A stretch of DNA of 23,877 nt. Source: Scybalocola_A sp900557175. GTDB lineage: Bacteria; Bacillota; Clostridia; Lachnospirales; Lachnospiraceae. Under the pieces are notes generated by a model that ran no database searches, was not told the DNA's origin, and worked only from the letters and a program-made list of their open reading frames with translations. The position numbers were made by a program, and so were the translations under genes. Shown piece after piece: positions 1-6,276 of this stretch (the first letter of the stretch is position 1; every line of letters starts with the position of its first letter). The stretch lies in NCBI GenBank assembly GCA_937890745.1, contig CALADH010000040.1, positions 1 through 23,877 on the forward strand. The letters are read 5' to 3'.

Positions 1-215
1 ATAGGAAAAGAGTACCCTTTTCCGAAAATGCCCTGCATTTTGCTTGTTGGGAAGTTTCCCAAACCCTATGAAAATCCTTTCATTACCTACAACACTGCAC
101 AGAGTGGTTTTGCCGAAGTTTTGAGAAAGTTTTTTCAAAAAGTTTTTCTTATCTCCTACTACGGGAAAGTTTCTGAAATGCCAAACAAAGAGATGTATCT
201 TTTACTTTAACTCTA

Positions 216-244
216 TTGACAATCATCTTGTCACATAATATAAT
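216..244 (+). promoter_or_regulatory. Promoter of the TetR-CPBP cassette
   Basis: A perfect sigma-A type promoter is visible: TTGACA at 216-221, a 17-base spacer and TATAAT at 239-244, 42 bases upstream of the tetR start codon. Both hexamers match the consensus exactly, so expression should be high unless repressed. The -10 box lies inside the left arm of the palindrome at 236-271. Confidence 0.85.
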
Positions 245-271
245 TTACGTTATATAACATAAATTATATTA
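236..271. promoter_or_regulatory. Palindromic TetR operator overlapping the -10 box
   Basis: The 36 bases form an inverted repeat centred between 253 and 254 with only one mismatched base pair (C248 against A259). The inner core reads GTTATATAAC. It covers the -10 hexamer and the probable transcription start. This is what is expected of an autoregulatory operator for the TetR repressor that starts at 286. That this protein binds it is an inference from position. Confidence 0.75.
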
Positions 272-285
272 CAGAGGTGTAGCAA

Positions 286-849
286 ATGCCGCCAAAGGCA
301 AAAATTACAAGGGAAATGATTATAGATGCAACATTTGAAATCATTAGAAATACTGGCGTTGAAACTGTGAATGCACGAACTATATCAAAAAAATTAAATT
401 GTTCCACTCAACCTGTTATGTATCATTTCAAAACAATAGAGGAATTGAAAAGAGCAGTATATGAAAAGGCAGATGAATATCATTCTGCTTATATCATGGA
501 TATTCACAGCAACAATCCAATGAAAGATATTGGTTTGAATTACATTCAGTTTGCAGTAAAGGAAAAAAATCTGTTTCGTTTTCTGTTCCAATCCAATGAG
601 TTTTTAGGCAAAAACATTTCTGAATTGATAAACGCAGAGGAATTACAGCCCATTATCGCTATACTTAGTCAAGAAACAGCGGTCAATGCAGAGCAGGCAA
701 AAATTATTTTTCGGTCGTTATTTTTGATTGCACATGGATATGCCAGTATGTTTGCAAATAACGAAATGGAGTATGATGAGCAGACAGTTTTATCCGATTT
801 AGGTTTGATATTCGACGGAGCAGTTAAGGCGTTGAGAGGGGGATTTTAA
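286..849 (+). CDS. TetR/AcrR family transcriptional regulator
   Basis: A 187-residue protein with a TetR-type DNA-binding domain at about residues 8-54 (ITREMIIDATFEIIRNTGVE, then a helix-turn-helix ending in the family hallmark MYHFKTIEELKRAVY). The rest is a helical ligand-binding domain of unknown ligand. The start is supported by the ribosome binding site AGAGGTG at 273-279, six bases upstream. It most likely represses its own promoter through the palindrome at 236-271. The stop codon overlaps the start of the following membrane protease by one base, so the two are translationally coupled and the protease is the likely regulated target. The gene is AT-rich compared with the minus-strand genes to its right, in keeping with an acquired cassette. 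The family call is secure; the inducer is unknown. Confidence 0.9.
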   Translation: MPPKAKITREMIIDATFEIIRNTGVETVNARTISKKLNCSTQPVMYHFKTIEELKRAVYEKADEYHSAYIMDIHSNNPMKDIGLNYIQFAVKEKNLFRFLFQSNEFLGKNISELINAEELQPIIAILSQETAVNAEQAKIIFRSLFLIAHGYASMFANNEMEYDEQTVLSDLGLIFDGAVKALRGGF

Positions 850-1592
850 TGTATCGTTTATATAAGAAAAATGAATTGAGCTTTTCTCTGGTGTGGATTA
901 TTGCCTATGTTGTTTTACTTAGTTTAGCAGACAACCTTTCGGCTTCTCTTGGTACGTTAAAAATAATAACCGCCCCGGTGTGTATTATCTTTACTTTGCT
1001 TATTTTAGGTTTTATAAAAAAGCATAATCTTTGGGAACAATACGGGTTATGTTATTTCAAAGGGGATTTGAAAAAATATCTGTACTTTATTCCGCTGGTC
1101 TTGATTACAAGCGTAAATCTATGGAACGGCATTACAATGAATACTTCTATTGCGGAAACTGCTCTATTTATTCTAAGTATGGCTTGCGTCGGGGTTATTG
1201 AGGAAGTTATCTTTCGTGGGTTTCTTTTCAAAGCCATGTGCAAGGATAATATAAAATTGGCCGTTTTCATTTCAAGTATCACGTTCGGTATGGGGCATAT
1301 CGTAAACTTGCTGAATGGTAAAGATTTGATAGCCACGCTTTTACAAATTTGTTATGCATCCGCAATAGGATTTTTATTTACGATTATATTCTACAAAGGA
1401 AAGAGCCTTTTGCCTTGTATTATTACACATGGAGCCGTTAATTCTTTGAGCATTTTTGCTGTCGATAATTCTTCGTTGATATGTGGTGTAATAACCGCCG
1501 TTATACTATGTATTGTTCCCATTGCGTATGCGCTATGGATATTGAGAGAAACTAAAAAGCTTGAAAAAGATGAGAACAAGGATAGGTGGTGA
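849..1592 (+). CDS. CPBP family intramembrane glutamic endopeptidase
   Basis: A 247-residue polytopic membrane protein of the CPBP (Abi, Rce1-like CAAX protease) family. The three family motifs are present in order: EEVIFR at about 118-123, FGMGH at about 146-150, and the histidine of THGAVNS at about 194; these form the active site in the membrane. Several hydrophobic segments surround them, and the C-terminus ends in a charged tail. In bacteria such proteins are linked to bacteriocin self-immunity, peptide maturation or membrane-protein processing; the substrate here cannot be told. The start codon overlaps the stop of the TetR gene (A at 849), with the ribosome binding site AGAGGGGGA inside the end of that gene. 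It is therefore the second gene of a repressor-effector pair. Confidence 0.85.
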   Translation: MYRLYKKNELSFSLVWIIAYVVLLSLADNLSASLGTLKIITAPVCIIFTLLILGFIKKHNLWEQYGLCYFKGDLKKYLYFIPLVLITSVNLWNGITMNTSIAETALFILSMACVGVIEEVIFRGFLFKAMCKDNIKLAVFISSITFGMGHIVNLLNGKDLIATLLQICYASAIGFLFTIIFYKGKSLLPCIITHGAVNSLSIFAVDNSSLICGVITAVILCIVPIAYALWILRETKKLEKDENKDRW

Positions 1593-1601
1593 TGAGATTA
1601 T

Positions 1602-1796
1602 ATGTCGCCAACTATGTCAGAGTGGATACGCTGTCCTATTTGTGGAAGTAAAACGAGATTGCAGATACGGAAAGATACGGAACTTAAGAATTTCCCGTTA
1701 TTCTGCCCAAAATGTAAACAGGAAACTTTAATCAATGTTAAAGAACTGAATATCATAGTTATCCAAGAGCCGGACGTACAGACGCAGAGCCGATAA
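1602..1796 (+). CDS. Cysteine-rich KTR domain protein (conjugative-transposon type)
   Basis: A 64-residue protein with two CxxC pairs, CPIC at 11-14 and CPKC at 35-38, that could bind one metal ion, and the GSKTRL segment that names the KTR family. The protein ends in DVQTQSR. Proteins of this family are carried by Tn916, Tn1549 and related conjugative transposons, often just behind the cargo gene (the Tn916 orf6 position). Their function is not established. A start at the second methionine (1614, MSEWIRC) is also possible and would fit homologues as I recall them; neither start has a strong ribosome binding site. The stop codon lies inside the left arm of the terminator stem. Its presence is the best evidence that the left part of the window is, or was, in a mobile element. 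Confidence 0.8.
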   Translation: MSPTMSEWIRCPICGSKTRLQIRKDTELKNFPLFCPKCKQETLINVKELNIIVIQEPDVQTQSR

Positions 1797-1830
1797 CACG
1801 CAGATATAAAATGCGGTTATCGGCTCTTTT
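1786..1830 (+). terminator. Rho-independent terminator after the KTR gene
   Basis: A 12-base-pair perfect stem (1786-1797 with 1816-1827, arms AGAGCCGATAAC and GTTATCGGCTCT), extended inward by four pairs after one bulged base, is followed by four T. It overlaps the stop codon of the KTR gene. Confidence 0.85.
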
Positions 1831-1944
1831 ATGTTCTGCAATAGATGAACTGCCATATTTTTGCACGCAGTCAATGTATCGGAACGCTCATCTCATTTAG
1901 GATATGGCGGTACCAAATGCTTAAAAACGTTGGGAGGTATCTTC

Positions 1945-2016
1945 ATGTCCTTTTTCTATGTATCAAATAGTCTGAAATCATCAAAAAAGCCTGTCCAATT
2001 CAACGGGATATTATGA
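1945..2016 (+). CDS. Possible 23-residue leader peptide
   Basis: An ATG at 1945 is preceded by GGGAGGT with seven bases of spacing, an unusually good ribosome binding site for a short ORF. It encodes MSFFYVSNSLKSSKKPVQFN plus three residues and its TGA overlaps the next ATG at 2013. Short ORFs of this kind act as leaders in attenuation control. No match to a named leader is claimed. It could equally be chance or the remnant of a longer gene. Confidence 0.35.
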   Translation: MSFFYVSNSLKSSKKPVQFNGIL

Positions 2017-2070
2017 CTATAAAGATGAACACACATATCACTTAGTATGCTTTCATAGTTCGTATTACTC

Positions 2071-2139
2071 AAACGCCTATGCGGTTTTCTATCGCATGGG
2101 TGTTTGTTGTAATAACCCCCTATTTGGAAGAAAGGGGGT
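2071..2139 (+). promoter_or_regulatory. Two consecutive hairpins, the second masking a ribosome binding site
   Basis: The first stem pairs 2071-2083 with 2093-2105 over 13 pairs (some G-U), with the loop at 2084-2092. The second pairs ACCCCCT (2115-2121) with AGGGGGT (2133-2139), which hides the purine-rich ribosome binding site in front of the ATG at 2147. This is the architecture of translational attenuators. The regulated gene is not recognisable. The hairpins are seen; the regulatory role is inferred. Confidence 0.45.
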
Positions 2140-2146
2140 GAGAAAA

Positions 2147-2239
2147 ATGAGTTATTCCGAAAAACACAAGGAACATATTAAGTTAGTTTGTTTCAAAACT
2201 TCCTTATCGGTGTTCCTCATATACAATATCAATGTTTAA
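2147..2239 (+). CDS. Short ORF at the cassette-chromosome junction, probably truncated
   Basis: Thirty codons begin MSYSEKHKEHIKLV behind the strong ribosome binding site AAAGGGGGTG. The hydrophilic start changes to a hydrophobic end, and the ORF stops 11 bases into the 3' end of glgB, which is read from the other strand. It may be the 5' remnant of an element gene cut off at the junction, with the last codons made of chromosomal sequence. No function can be assigned. Confidence 0.25.
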   Translation: MSYSEKHKEHIKLVCFKTSLSVFLIYNINV

Positions 2240-4211
2240 TCTTTTTATAAAAATTTTTATCCCGTCTTCGCACTTTTGTGTTTTTTGTTTTTGCAGGCTT
2301 GGCCGGCACCTGATAGTCAAATTCAAAGGCAATTGCTCCGTACGCCGGAACATTCACCTGCATGGAATATTCATTCCAGTCCCACGCTTGTTTTTCTGCT
2401 GTCACCGGCTTGACATTCACTAAGCCGCTGCCGCCGTACTGTCTGTTGTCGCTGTTAAAGACTTCCCTGTAAACGCCCGGACAAAGGCAGGCAATCCGGT
2501 GATTTTCATAAACAACCGGCGAAAAGTTAAAATGCCATAAAAGACACTTCTTTTTATTTTTTGTCATACGGCAAAACGTCAGCATATTATGGCTCACATC
2601 ACCGCCGAATACCCACTTAAAGCCCTCTGGCTCACAGTCCAGCTCATAAAGCGCCGGATGTGATTTATAAAAATGCAGTAAATCCCGGTAATAATTATTT
2701 AACTGGCGGTTCTGCACTTCATTGTCCAGTAAAAACCAGTCAAGACTGCGTTCCTCACTCCATTCTCTGAATTGTGCAAAATCCTGTCCCATGAAAAGCA
2801 GCTTCTTTCCCGGATGTGCCATCATAAAACCGTAAGCCGTCCTCAAATTACCGAACTTATCATTTAAGTCACCCGGCATTTTATTAATCATCGAGCATTT
2901 TAAATGAACAACCTCATCATGAGAAAGTGTCAGAATATAATGCTCGGAAAAGGCATATTCAAAGCTGAATGTCAATTCACCATGGTGATATTGTCTGAAG
3001 TACGGATCCTCCTTCATATAATTGAGAAAATCATGCATCCAGCCCATATTCCATTTATATGTAAACCCAAGGCCGTCCTCCTCTGCCGGATAAGACACCT
3101 TCGGCCATGCGGTTGATTCCTCGGCAATAACCATCTTTCCCGGATTTCTCTGCTTTAAAATAGAGTTCAAATGCTTGAGAAATTCCATCGCTTCATAATT
3201 TTTATTGCCGCCATCCTTATTCGGAAGCCACTGGCCTTCCTTTTTACCATAATCAAGATAAAGCATCGACGCAACTGCATCAACTCTTAGCCCGTCAACG
3301 TGAAACTTATCCAGCCAAAAAAGCGCATTGGCTACAAGGAAATTGACAACCTGAGGATTTTCATAATTAAATATATATGTTCCCCAGTCCGGATGTTCGC
3401 CTTTACGGCTGTCCGGATGTTCGTAAAGCGGCTGTCCGTCAAAACGCGCAAGACCATGCGCATCTCTAGGAAAATGAGCCGGTACCCAGTCCAAAATAAC
3501 ACCGATGCCCTTACTGTGCAGATAGTTGACCATATACATAAAATCCTTCGGCGTTCCGTATCGTGAAGTCGGCGCATAATAACCGGTCACCTGATATCCC
3601 CATGAGCCGTCAAACGGATGCTCGGCAATACCCATCAGTTCGACGTGGGTGTATCCCATATAATTTACATATTCCGCAAGCTCATGGGCCAGTTCCCGGT
3701 ATGTGCGGTAACCGCAATTTGCCCCGCTCTCATCCTTTTTCCACGAGCCTAAATGTACCTCATAAATAGATACAGGACGAACATAGGAATCTTGCTTTTT
3801 AAGAACCTCCTCCCACGCCCTGTCTGTCCATTCAAAATGATCAATATCCGTCACAACAGAAGCTGTTTCCGGACGCATCTGTGAATAATTGCCGTAAGGA
3901 TCAGCCTTGTAAATAATTTCGCCCGATGCTGTTTCTATGGCAAATTTATATAAATCGCCCTCCTTGATCCCCGGAATAAAAAGTTCAAAAATCCCCGATG
4001 TTTCAAGCTTTTTCATCAGATTTTCTTTAGGCTCCCAATAATTAAAATCGCCTGCGACGCCGACAGCCTTCGCGTGAGGTGCCCACACTGCAAAATAAAC
4101 ACCGTCTTTGCCGTCCACTGTCATTTTATGGGCGCCAAGCTTTTCATAAATTTCATAATGCCGTCCAAGATTAAATAAATATTCATCCAATTCACTGATT
4201 CTGTGTTCCAT
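2229..4211 (-). CDS. glgB: 1,4-alpha-glucan branching enzyme
   Basis: A 660-residue GH13 enzyme that cuts alpha-1,4 glucan chains and re-attaches the piece through an alpha-1,6 bond during glycogen synthesis in the cytoplasm. An N-terminal CBM48-like beta domain (about 30-115, VYFAVWAPHAKAVGVAGDFN) precedes the (beta/alpha)8 barrel. Barrel motifs are visible: DWVPAHF (241-247), GLRVDAVASML with the nucleophile D311, VIAEEST with the general acid near 364, and LSHDEVVH with D432. A C-terminal beta domain follows, then a basic tail (about the last 25 residues, rich in K and R) that is not part of the core fold. Length is within the family range. It starts 13 bases after the stop of the amylase gene, with AGAGGG as ribosome binding site, so it is the last gene of the tetR-amylase-glgB operon. 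No glgA, glgC or glgP is seen nearby. Confidence 0.95.
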   Translation of the reverse strand: MEHRISELDEYLFNLGRHYEIYEKLGAHKMTVDGKDGVYFAVWAPHAKAVGVAGDFNYWEPKENLMKKLETSGIFELFIPGIKEGDLYKFAIETASGEIIYKADPYGNYSQMRPETASVVTDIDHFEWTDRAWEEVLKKQDSYVRPVSIYEVHLGSWKKDESGANCGYRTYRELAHELAEYVNYMGYTHVELMGIAEHPFDGSWGYQVTGYYAPTSRYGTPKDFMYMVNYLHSKGIGVILDWVPAHFPRDAHGLARFDGQPLYEHPDSRKGEHPDWGTYIFNYENPQVVNFLVANALFWLDKFHVDGLRVDAVASMLYLDYGKKEGQWLPNKDGGNKNYEAMEFLKHLNSILKQRNPGKMVIAEESTAWPKVSYPAEEDGLGFTYKWNMGWMHDFLNYMKEDPYFRQYHHGELTFSFEYAFSEHYILTLSHDEVVHLKCSMINKMPGDLNDKFGNLRTAYGFMMAHPGKKLLFMGQDFAQFREWSEERSLDWFLLDNEVQNRQLNNYYRDLLHFYKSHPALYELDCEPEGFKWVFGGDVSHNMLTFCRMTKNKKKCLLWHFNFSPVVYENHRIACLCPGVYREVFNSDNRQYGGSGLVNVKPVTAEKQAWDWNEYSMQVNVPAYGAIAFEFDYQVPAKPAKTKNTKVRRRDKNFYKKIKH

Positions 4212-4224
4212 ACGATTATCCCTC

Positions 4225-5571
4225 TTAACTATTCAATCTGATTAATACACCATCATTGCCGCCGACTGTAAAATGCAGCTTTCCGTCTTTAATTTCTGCG
4301 GGTTCACCTGTCAGCAGATTGACCGCCCCATTTGCCGGTAACGGCAATGAAAGCCAAAATTCTTCCGGCTGACTGTCGTTATTAAGTGCAATCACACTGG
4401 CCTTGTCTTCAAAAATTCTTGCATAAGCATACTGCTTATTTTTAAGAAGCAGCTCCCTGTATTCCCCGAAGCTCAGTTCCGTACATTCTGCTTTTGCCCT
4501 TGCAAGCGCCGTAATAAGCTTTGTCAGCCACGGATTTTTATTTTCAAAATGTTCAAGGTCTATGGCAGGTCTTAAACCGTCATCACTGCCTCCGGTTTTA
4601 CAGCCGCTGATTCCCCATTCCGAACCATAATAGATGGACGGAATACCAAGAATCGTAAAAAGAAATATATATACCGGTCTTAAGTTTTCTTTAACTGTCA
4701 GCTTATTATAAATCCTGTCAACATCATGATTGTCAACAAAGTTGTAGAGCTTCGCGCCGCGGCAAAGACCGTAAGGGCCGAAAAGCCGCTGCACCGAATG
4801 TGCCATCTCGAAGTAATTTTGTGAATTATGCGCCGAATAAATGCCCTTATGAAGCTCATAATTCGTCACTGAATGAAGCATCTCCGAATGAACCCAGCGT
4901 CCATAATCACCGTGAATCACCTCACCCATCAGCCAAAACTCCGGCTTTATATCATTAGCCAGACATCTTAACTGTCGCATAAATTCAAAATCAAGCACAT
5001 CTGCACAGTCAAGCCGTATGCCGTCAATATCAAATGTATCCACCCAAAACCGTACAACCGAAAGCATATAATCTCTCACAGCCTGATTTTGCATATTCAG
5101 CCGCGGAAGCTGTTCATAGCCCCGCCATGACTCATAGGAAAATCCGTCGTCATAGGCACTTTGGCGATTAAAATCGACGCCGCAGTACCAGTCCTTTCCC
5201 CATGAATCCCATTTCTTTTCTCTTAAATTTTTAAAAGCTTCAAAATCCCTGCCCGTGTGATTAAAGACACCGTCGACAACAACTCTGATGCCGAGACTGT
5301 GGCAGAGTGCCACCCAAGCTTTAAAATCCTCATTCGTTCCGAGGCGGGAATCAATTTTTCTATAATCGCTCGTATCATACCCATGGGTTGCCGACTCAAA
5401 TAACGGGCCGATATAAACAGCCGTACATCCAAGCTCAGACATATGTCTTGCCCACTGATTTAATATTGGAAATTTGCTTTCTCGCGGCCTGTAGTCATTC
5501 TCCTTTTCACATCCGCACAGTCCAAGCGGATAAATATGATAAAAAACGGCGCTGTCATACCATGCTGCCAT
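4225..5571 (-). CDS. Alpha-amylase family (GH13) glycosidase
   Basis: A 448-residue cytoplasmic GH13 enzyme with no signal peptide. Four conserved regions are seen: DGVFNH (100-105), GIRLDCADVLD with the nucleophile D188, LMGEV with E217 as acid/base, and FVDNHD with D283. The C-terminal 80 residues or so form the usual beta domain. It should hydrolyse alpha-1,4 glucosidic bonds in maltodextrin or glycogen. The short length and missing N-terminal domain set it apart from typical neopullulanase/cyclomaltodextrinase, so the exact substrate is open. The ribosome binding site GGAGGGG lies four bases before the ATG. It sits 24 bases after the stop of the TetR gene and 13 bases before glgB, so the three genes are almost certainly one transcript. 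Together with glgB it suggests trimming and branching of an intracellular glucan. Confidence 0.9.
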   Translation of the reverse strand: MAAWYDSAVFYHIYPLGLCGCEKENDYRPRESKFPILNQWARHMSELGCTAVYIGPLFESATHGYDTSDYRKIDSRLGTNEDFKAWVALCHSLGIRVVVDGVFNHTGRDFEAFKNLREKKWDSWGKDWYCGVDFNRQSAYDDGFSYESWRGYEQLPRLNMQNQAVRDYMLSVVRFWVDTFDIDGIRLDCADVLDFEFMRQLRCLANDIKPEFWLMGEVIHGDYGRWVHSEMLHSVTNYELHKGIYSAHNSQNYFEMAHSVQRLFGPYGLCRGAKLYNFVDNHDVDRIYNKLTVKENLRPVYIFLFTILGIPSIYYGSEWGISGCKTGGSDDGLRPAIDLEHFENKNPWLTKLITALARAKAECTELSFGEYRELLLKNKQYAYARIFEDKASVIALNNDSQPEEFWLSLPLPANGAVNLLTGEPAEIKDGKLHFTVGGNDGVLIRLNS

Positions 5572-5595
5572 AATACCCCTCCTGTTGATTTTCTT

Positions 5596-6174
5596 TTAAA
5601 CGTAAATTCCGTGAAGGAACTGATGCACAACCGCAAAGGCTTTTTCTCCGCTGATCGCCGGCGTGTGCTTATCTCCGCGACGCATCCACAAAAGAAGATA
5701 ATGATTTAAAATACCGATAAATGTGATGGCATACTGTTCCTGCCGGCCATTCATATTGCCGATAATATCCCCGGCTGCGAGAAACATCTCTGTCACCATA
5801 TCAAGCTGCTGCTGGGCATATGGATAAACCGCCCTGTACATATCGCTTTCTTCTCCCGCATACATCATGGACATAAAAAAGCAGTAAAACTTCACATTCT
5901 GAAGTGCCAGTGTAAAATACGCATTGACAAAGCGGTACAGCGTCATCGGCAAATCACCTTCATAGCGGGCTGCCTCTGAGAGCACACTGCGAAACTGCTC
6001 ATAATGTGTACTTAAAAGCGCCTCTAAAAGACCATATTTACTGCCAAAATAATGATAGAGCGTCGGCTTTGTAATTCCCGAACGTTCGGCAATTTCCTGA
6101 ACTCCCACCGCGTCATAGCCCTTTGCAGAAAATAAATCAAGGGCACTTTCTAAAATCTTCTCTTTATTTTCCAT
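5596..6174 (-). CDS. TetR/AcrR family regulator of the amylase-glgB operon
   Basis: A 192-residue regulator. The helix-turn-helix domain occupies about residues 3-48 (ENKEKILESALDLFSAKGYD, then TKPTLYHYFGSKYGLLEALL), and the remainder is a helical effector domain. The frame is open further upstream to 6255, but that start would lie in the terminator of the preceding gene. An AGGAGG at 6181-6186 sits directly against the ATG at 6180 and six bases from the ATG at 6174, so 6174 is chosen. Its own promoter lies just upstream with an operator across the -10 region, so it is almost certainly autoregulated and controls the downstream amylase and glgB genes. Such regulators usually bind a small molecule; here a sugar-related signal is only a guess. 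Confidence 0.88.
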   Translation of the reverse strand: MENKEKILESALDLFSAKGYDAVGVQEIAERSGITKPTLYHYFGSKYGLLEALLSTHYEQFRSVLSEAARYEGDLPMTLYRFVNAYFTLALQNVKFYCFFMSMMYAGEESDMYRAVYPYAQQQLDMVTEMFLAAGDIIGNMNGRQEQYAITFIGILNHYLLLWMRRGDKHTPAISGEKAFAVVHQFLHGIYV

Positions 6175-6192
6175 AGACATCCTCCTGTTATT

Positions 6193-6221
6193 AGTATACC
6201 AATCGGTATAGTCTCGGTCAA
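6193..6221 (-). promoter_or_regulatory. Promoter of the tetR-amylase-glgB operon
   Basis: Reading the minus strand, TTGACC (6216-6221) is followed after exactly 17 bases by TATACT (6193-6198). The -10 box is seven bases upstream of the AGGAGG ribosome binding site, giving a very short leader. Confidence 0.75.
6195..6210. promoter_or_regulatory. TetR operator TATACC-N4-GGTATA
   Basis: The 16 bases are a perfect inverted repeat with six-base arms and a four-base spacer. They overlap the -10 box and the spacer of the operon promoter. Position and symmetry make this the probable binding site of the TetR protein encoded immediately downstream. Confidence 0.8.
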
Positions 6222-6264
6222 GAAAAAAAGAGAACTTCGGATGTAGAATTTCCAAAGCTCTCTT
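6222..6264 (-). terminator. Rho-independent terminator of the TPR/AAA-like gene
   Basis: On the minus strand a 14-pair stem (6251-6264 with 6228-6241, two G-U pairs) with a nine-base loop is followed by a run of seven T (the As at 6223-6229). It lies 13 bases past the stop codon at 6277 and separates that gene from the tetR operon promoter. Confidence 0.88.
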
Positions 6265-6276
6265 TGTCTATTTTGC

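Larger units (their letters stand above)
1797..2228. other. Gene-poor leader-like region at the edge of the accessory cassette
   Basis: No convincing full-length gene is present in this stretch of about 430 bases. It holds the terminator of the KTR gene, a 23-codon ORF with a strong ribosome binding site (1945-2016), an overlapping 10-codon ORF (2013-2045), a 13-bp hairpin (2071-2105), a hairpin covering a second strong ribosome binding site (2115-2139), and a 30-codon ORF that runs into the 3' end of glgB. The layout resembles a translational attenuator whose structural gene is missing or truncated. The boundary between the mobile element and the chromosome probably lies near 2150-2230, but no duplicated att sequence can be defined from this window alone. 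Confidence 0.5.

Noticed and set aside
28..210. 60-codon + strand ORF at the left edge
   Set aside because: No ribosome binding site before the ATG, no recognisable family, and the DNA is full of short inverted repeats (for example 47-63). It is probably intergenic element sequence.
2161..2217. Possible terminator of glgB
   Set aside because: AGGAACA/TGTTCCT and AAGGAA/TTCCTT pairings exist but with long loops and bulges; not convincing and possibly element sequence.
6175..6255. Longer N-terminus for the TetR regulator of the amylase operon
   Set aside because: It would start inside the upstream terminator and span the operon's own promoter; the AGGAGG fits the ATG at 6174.
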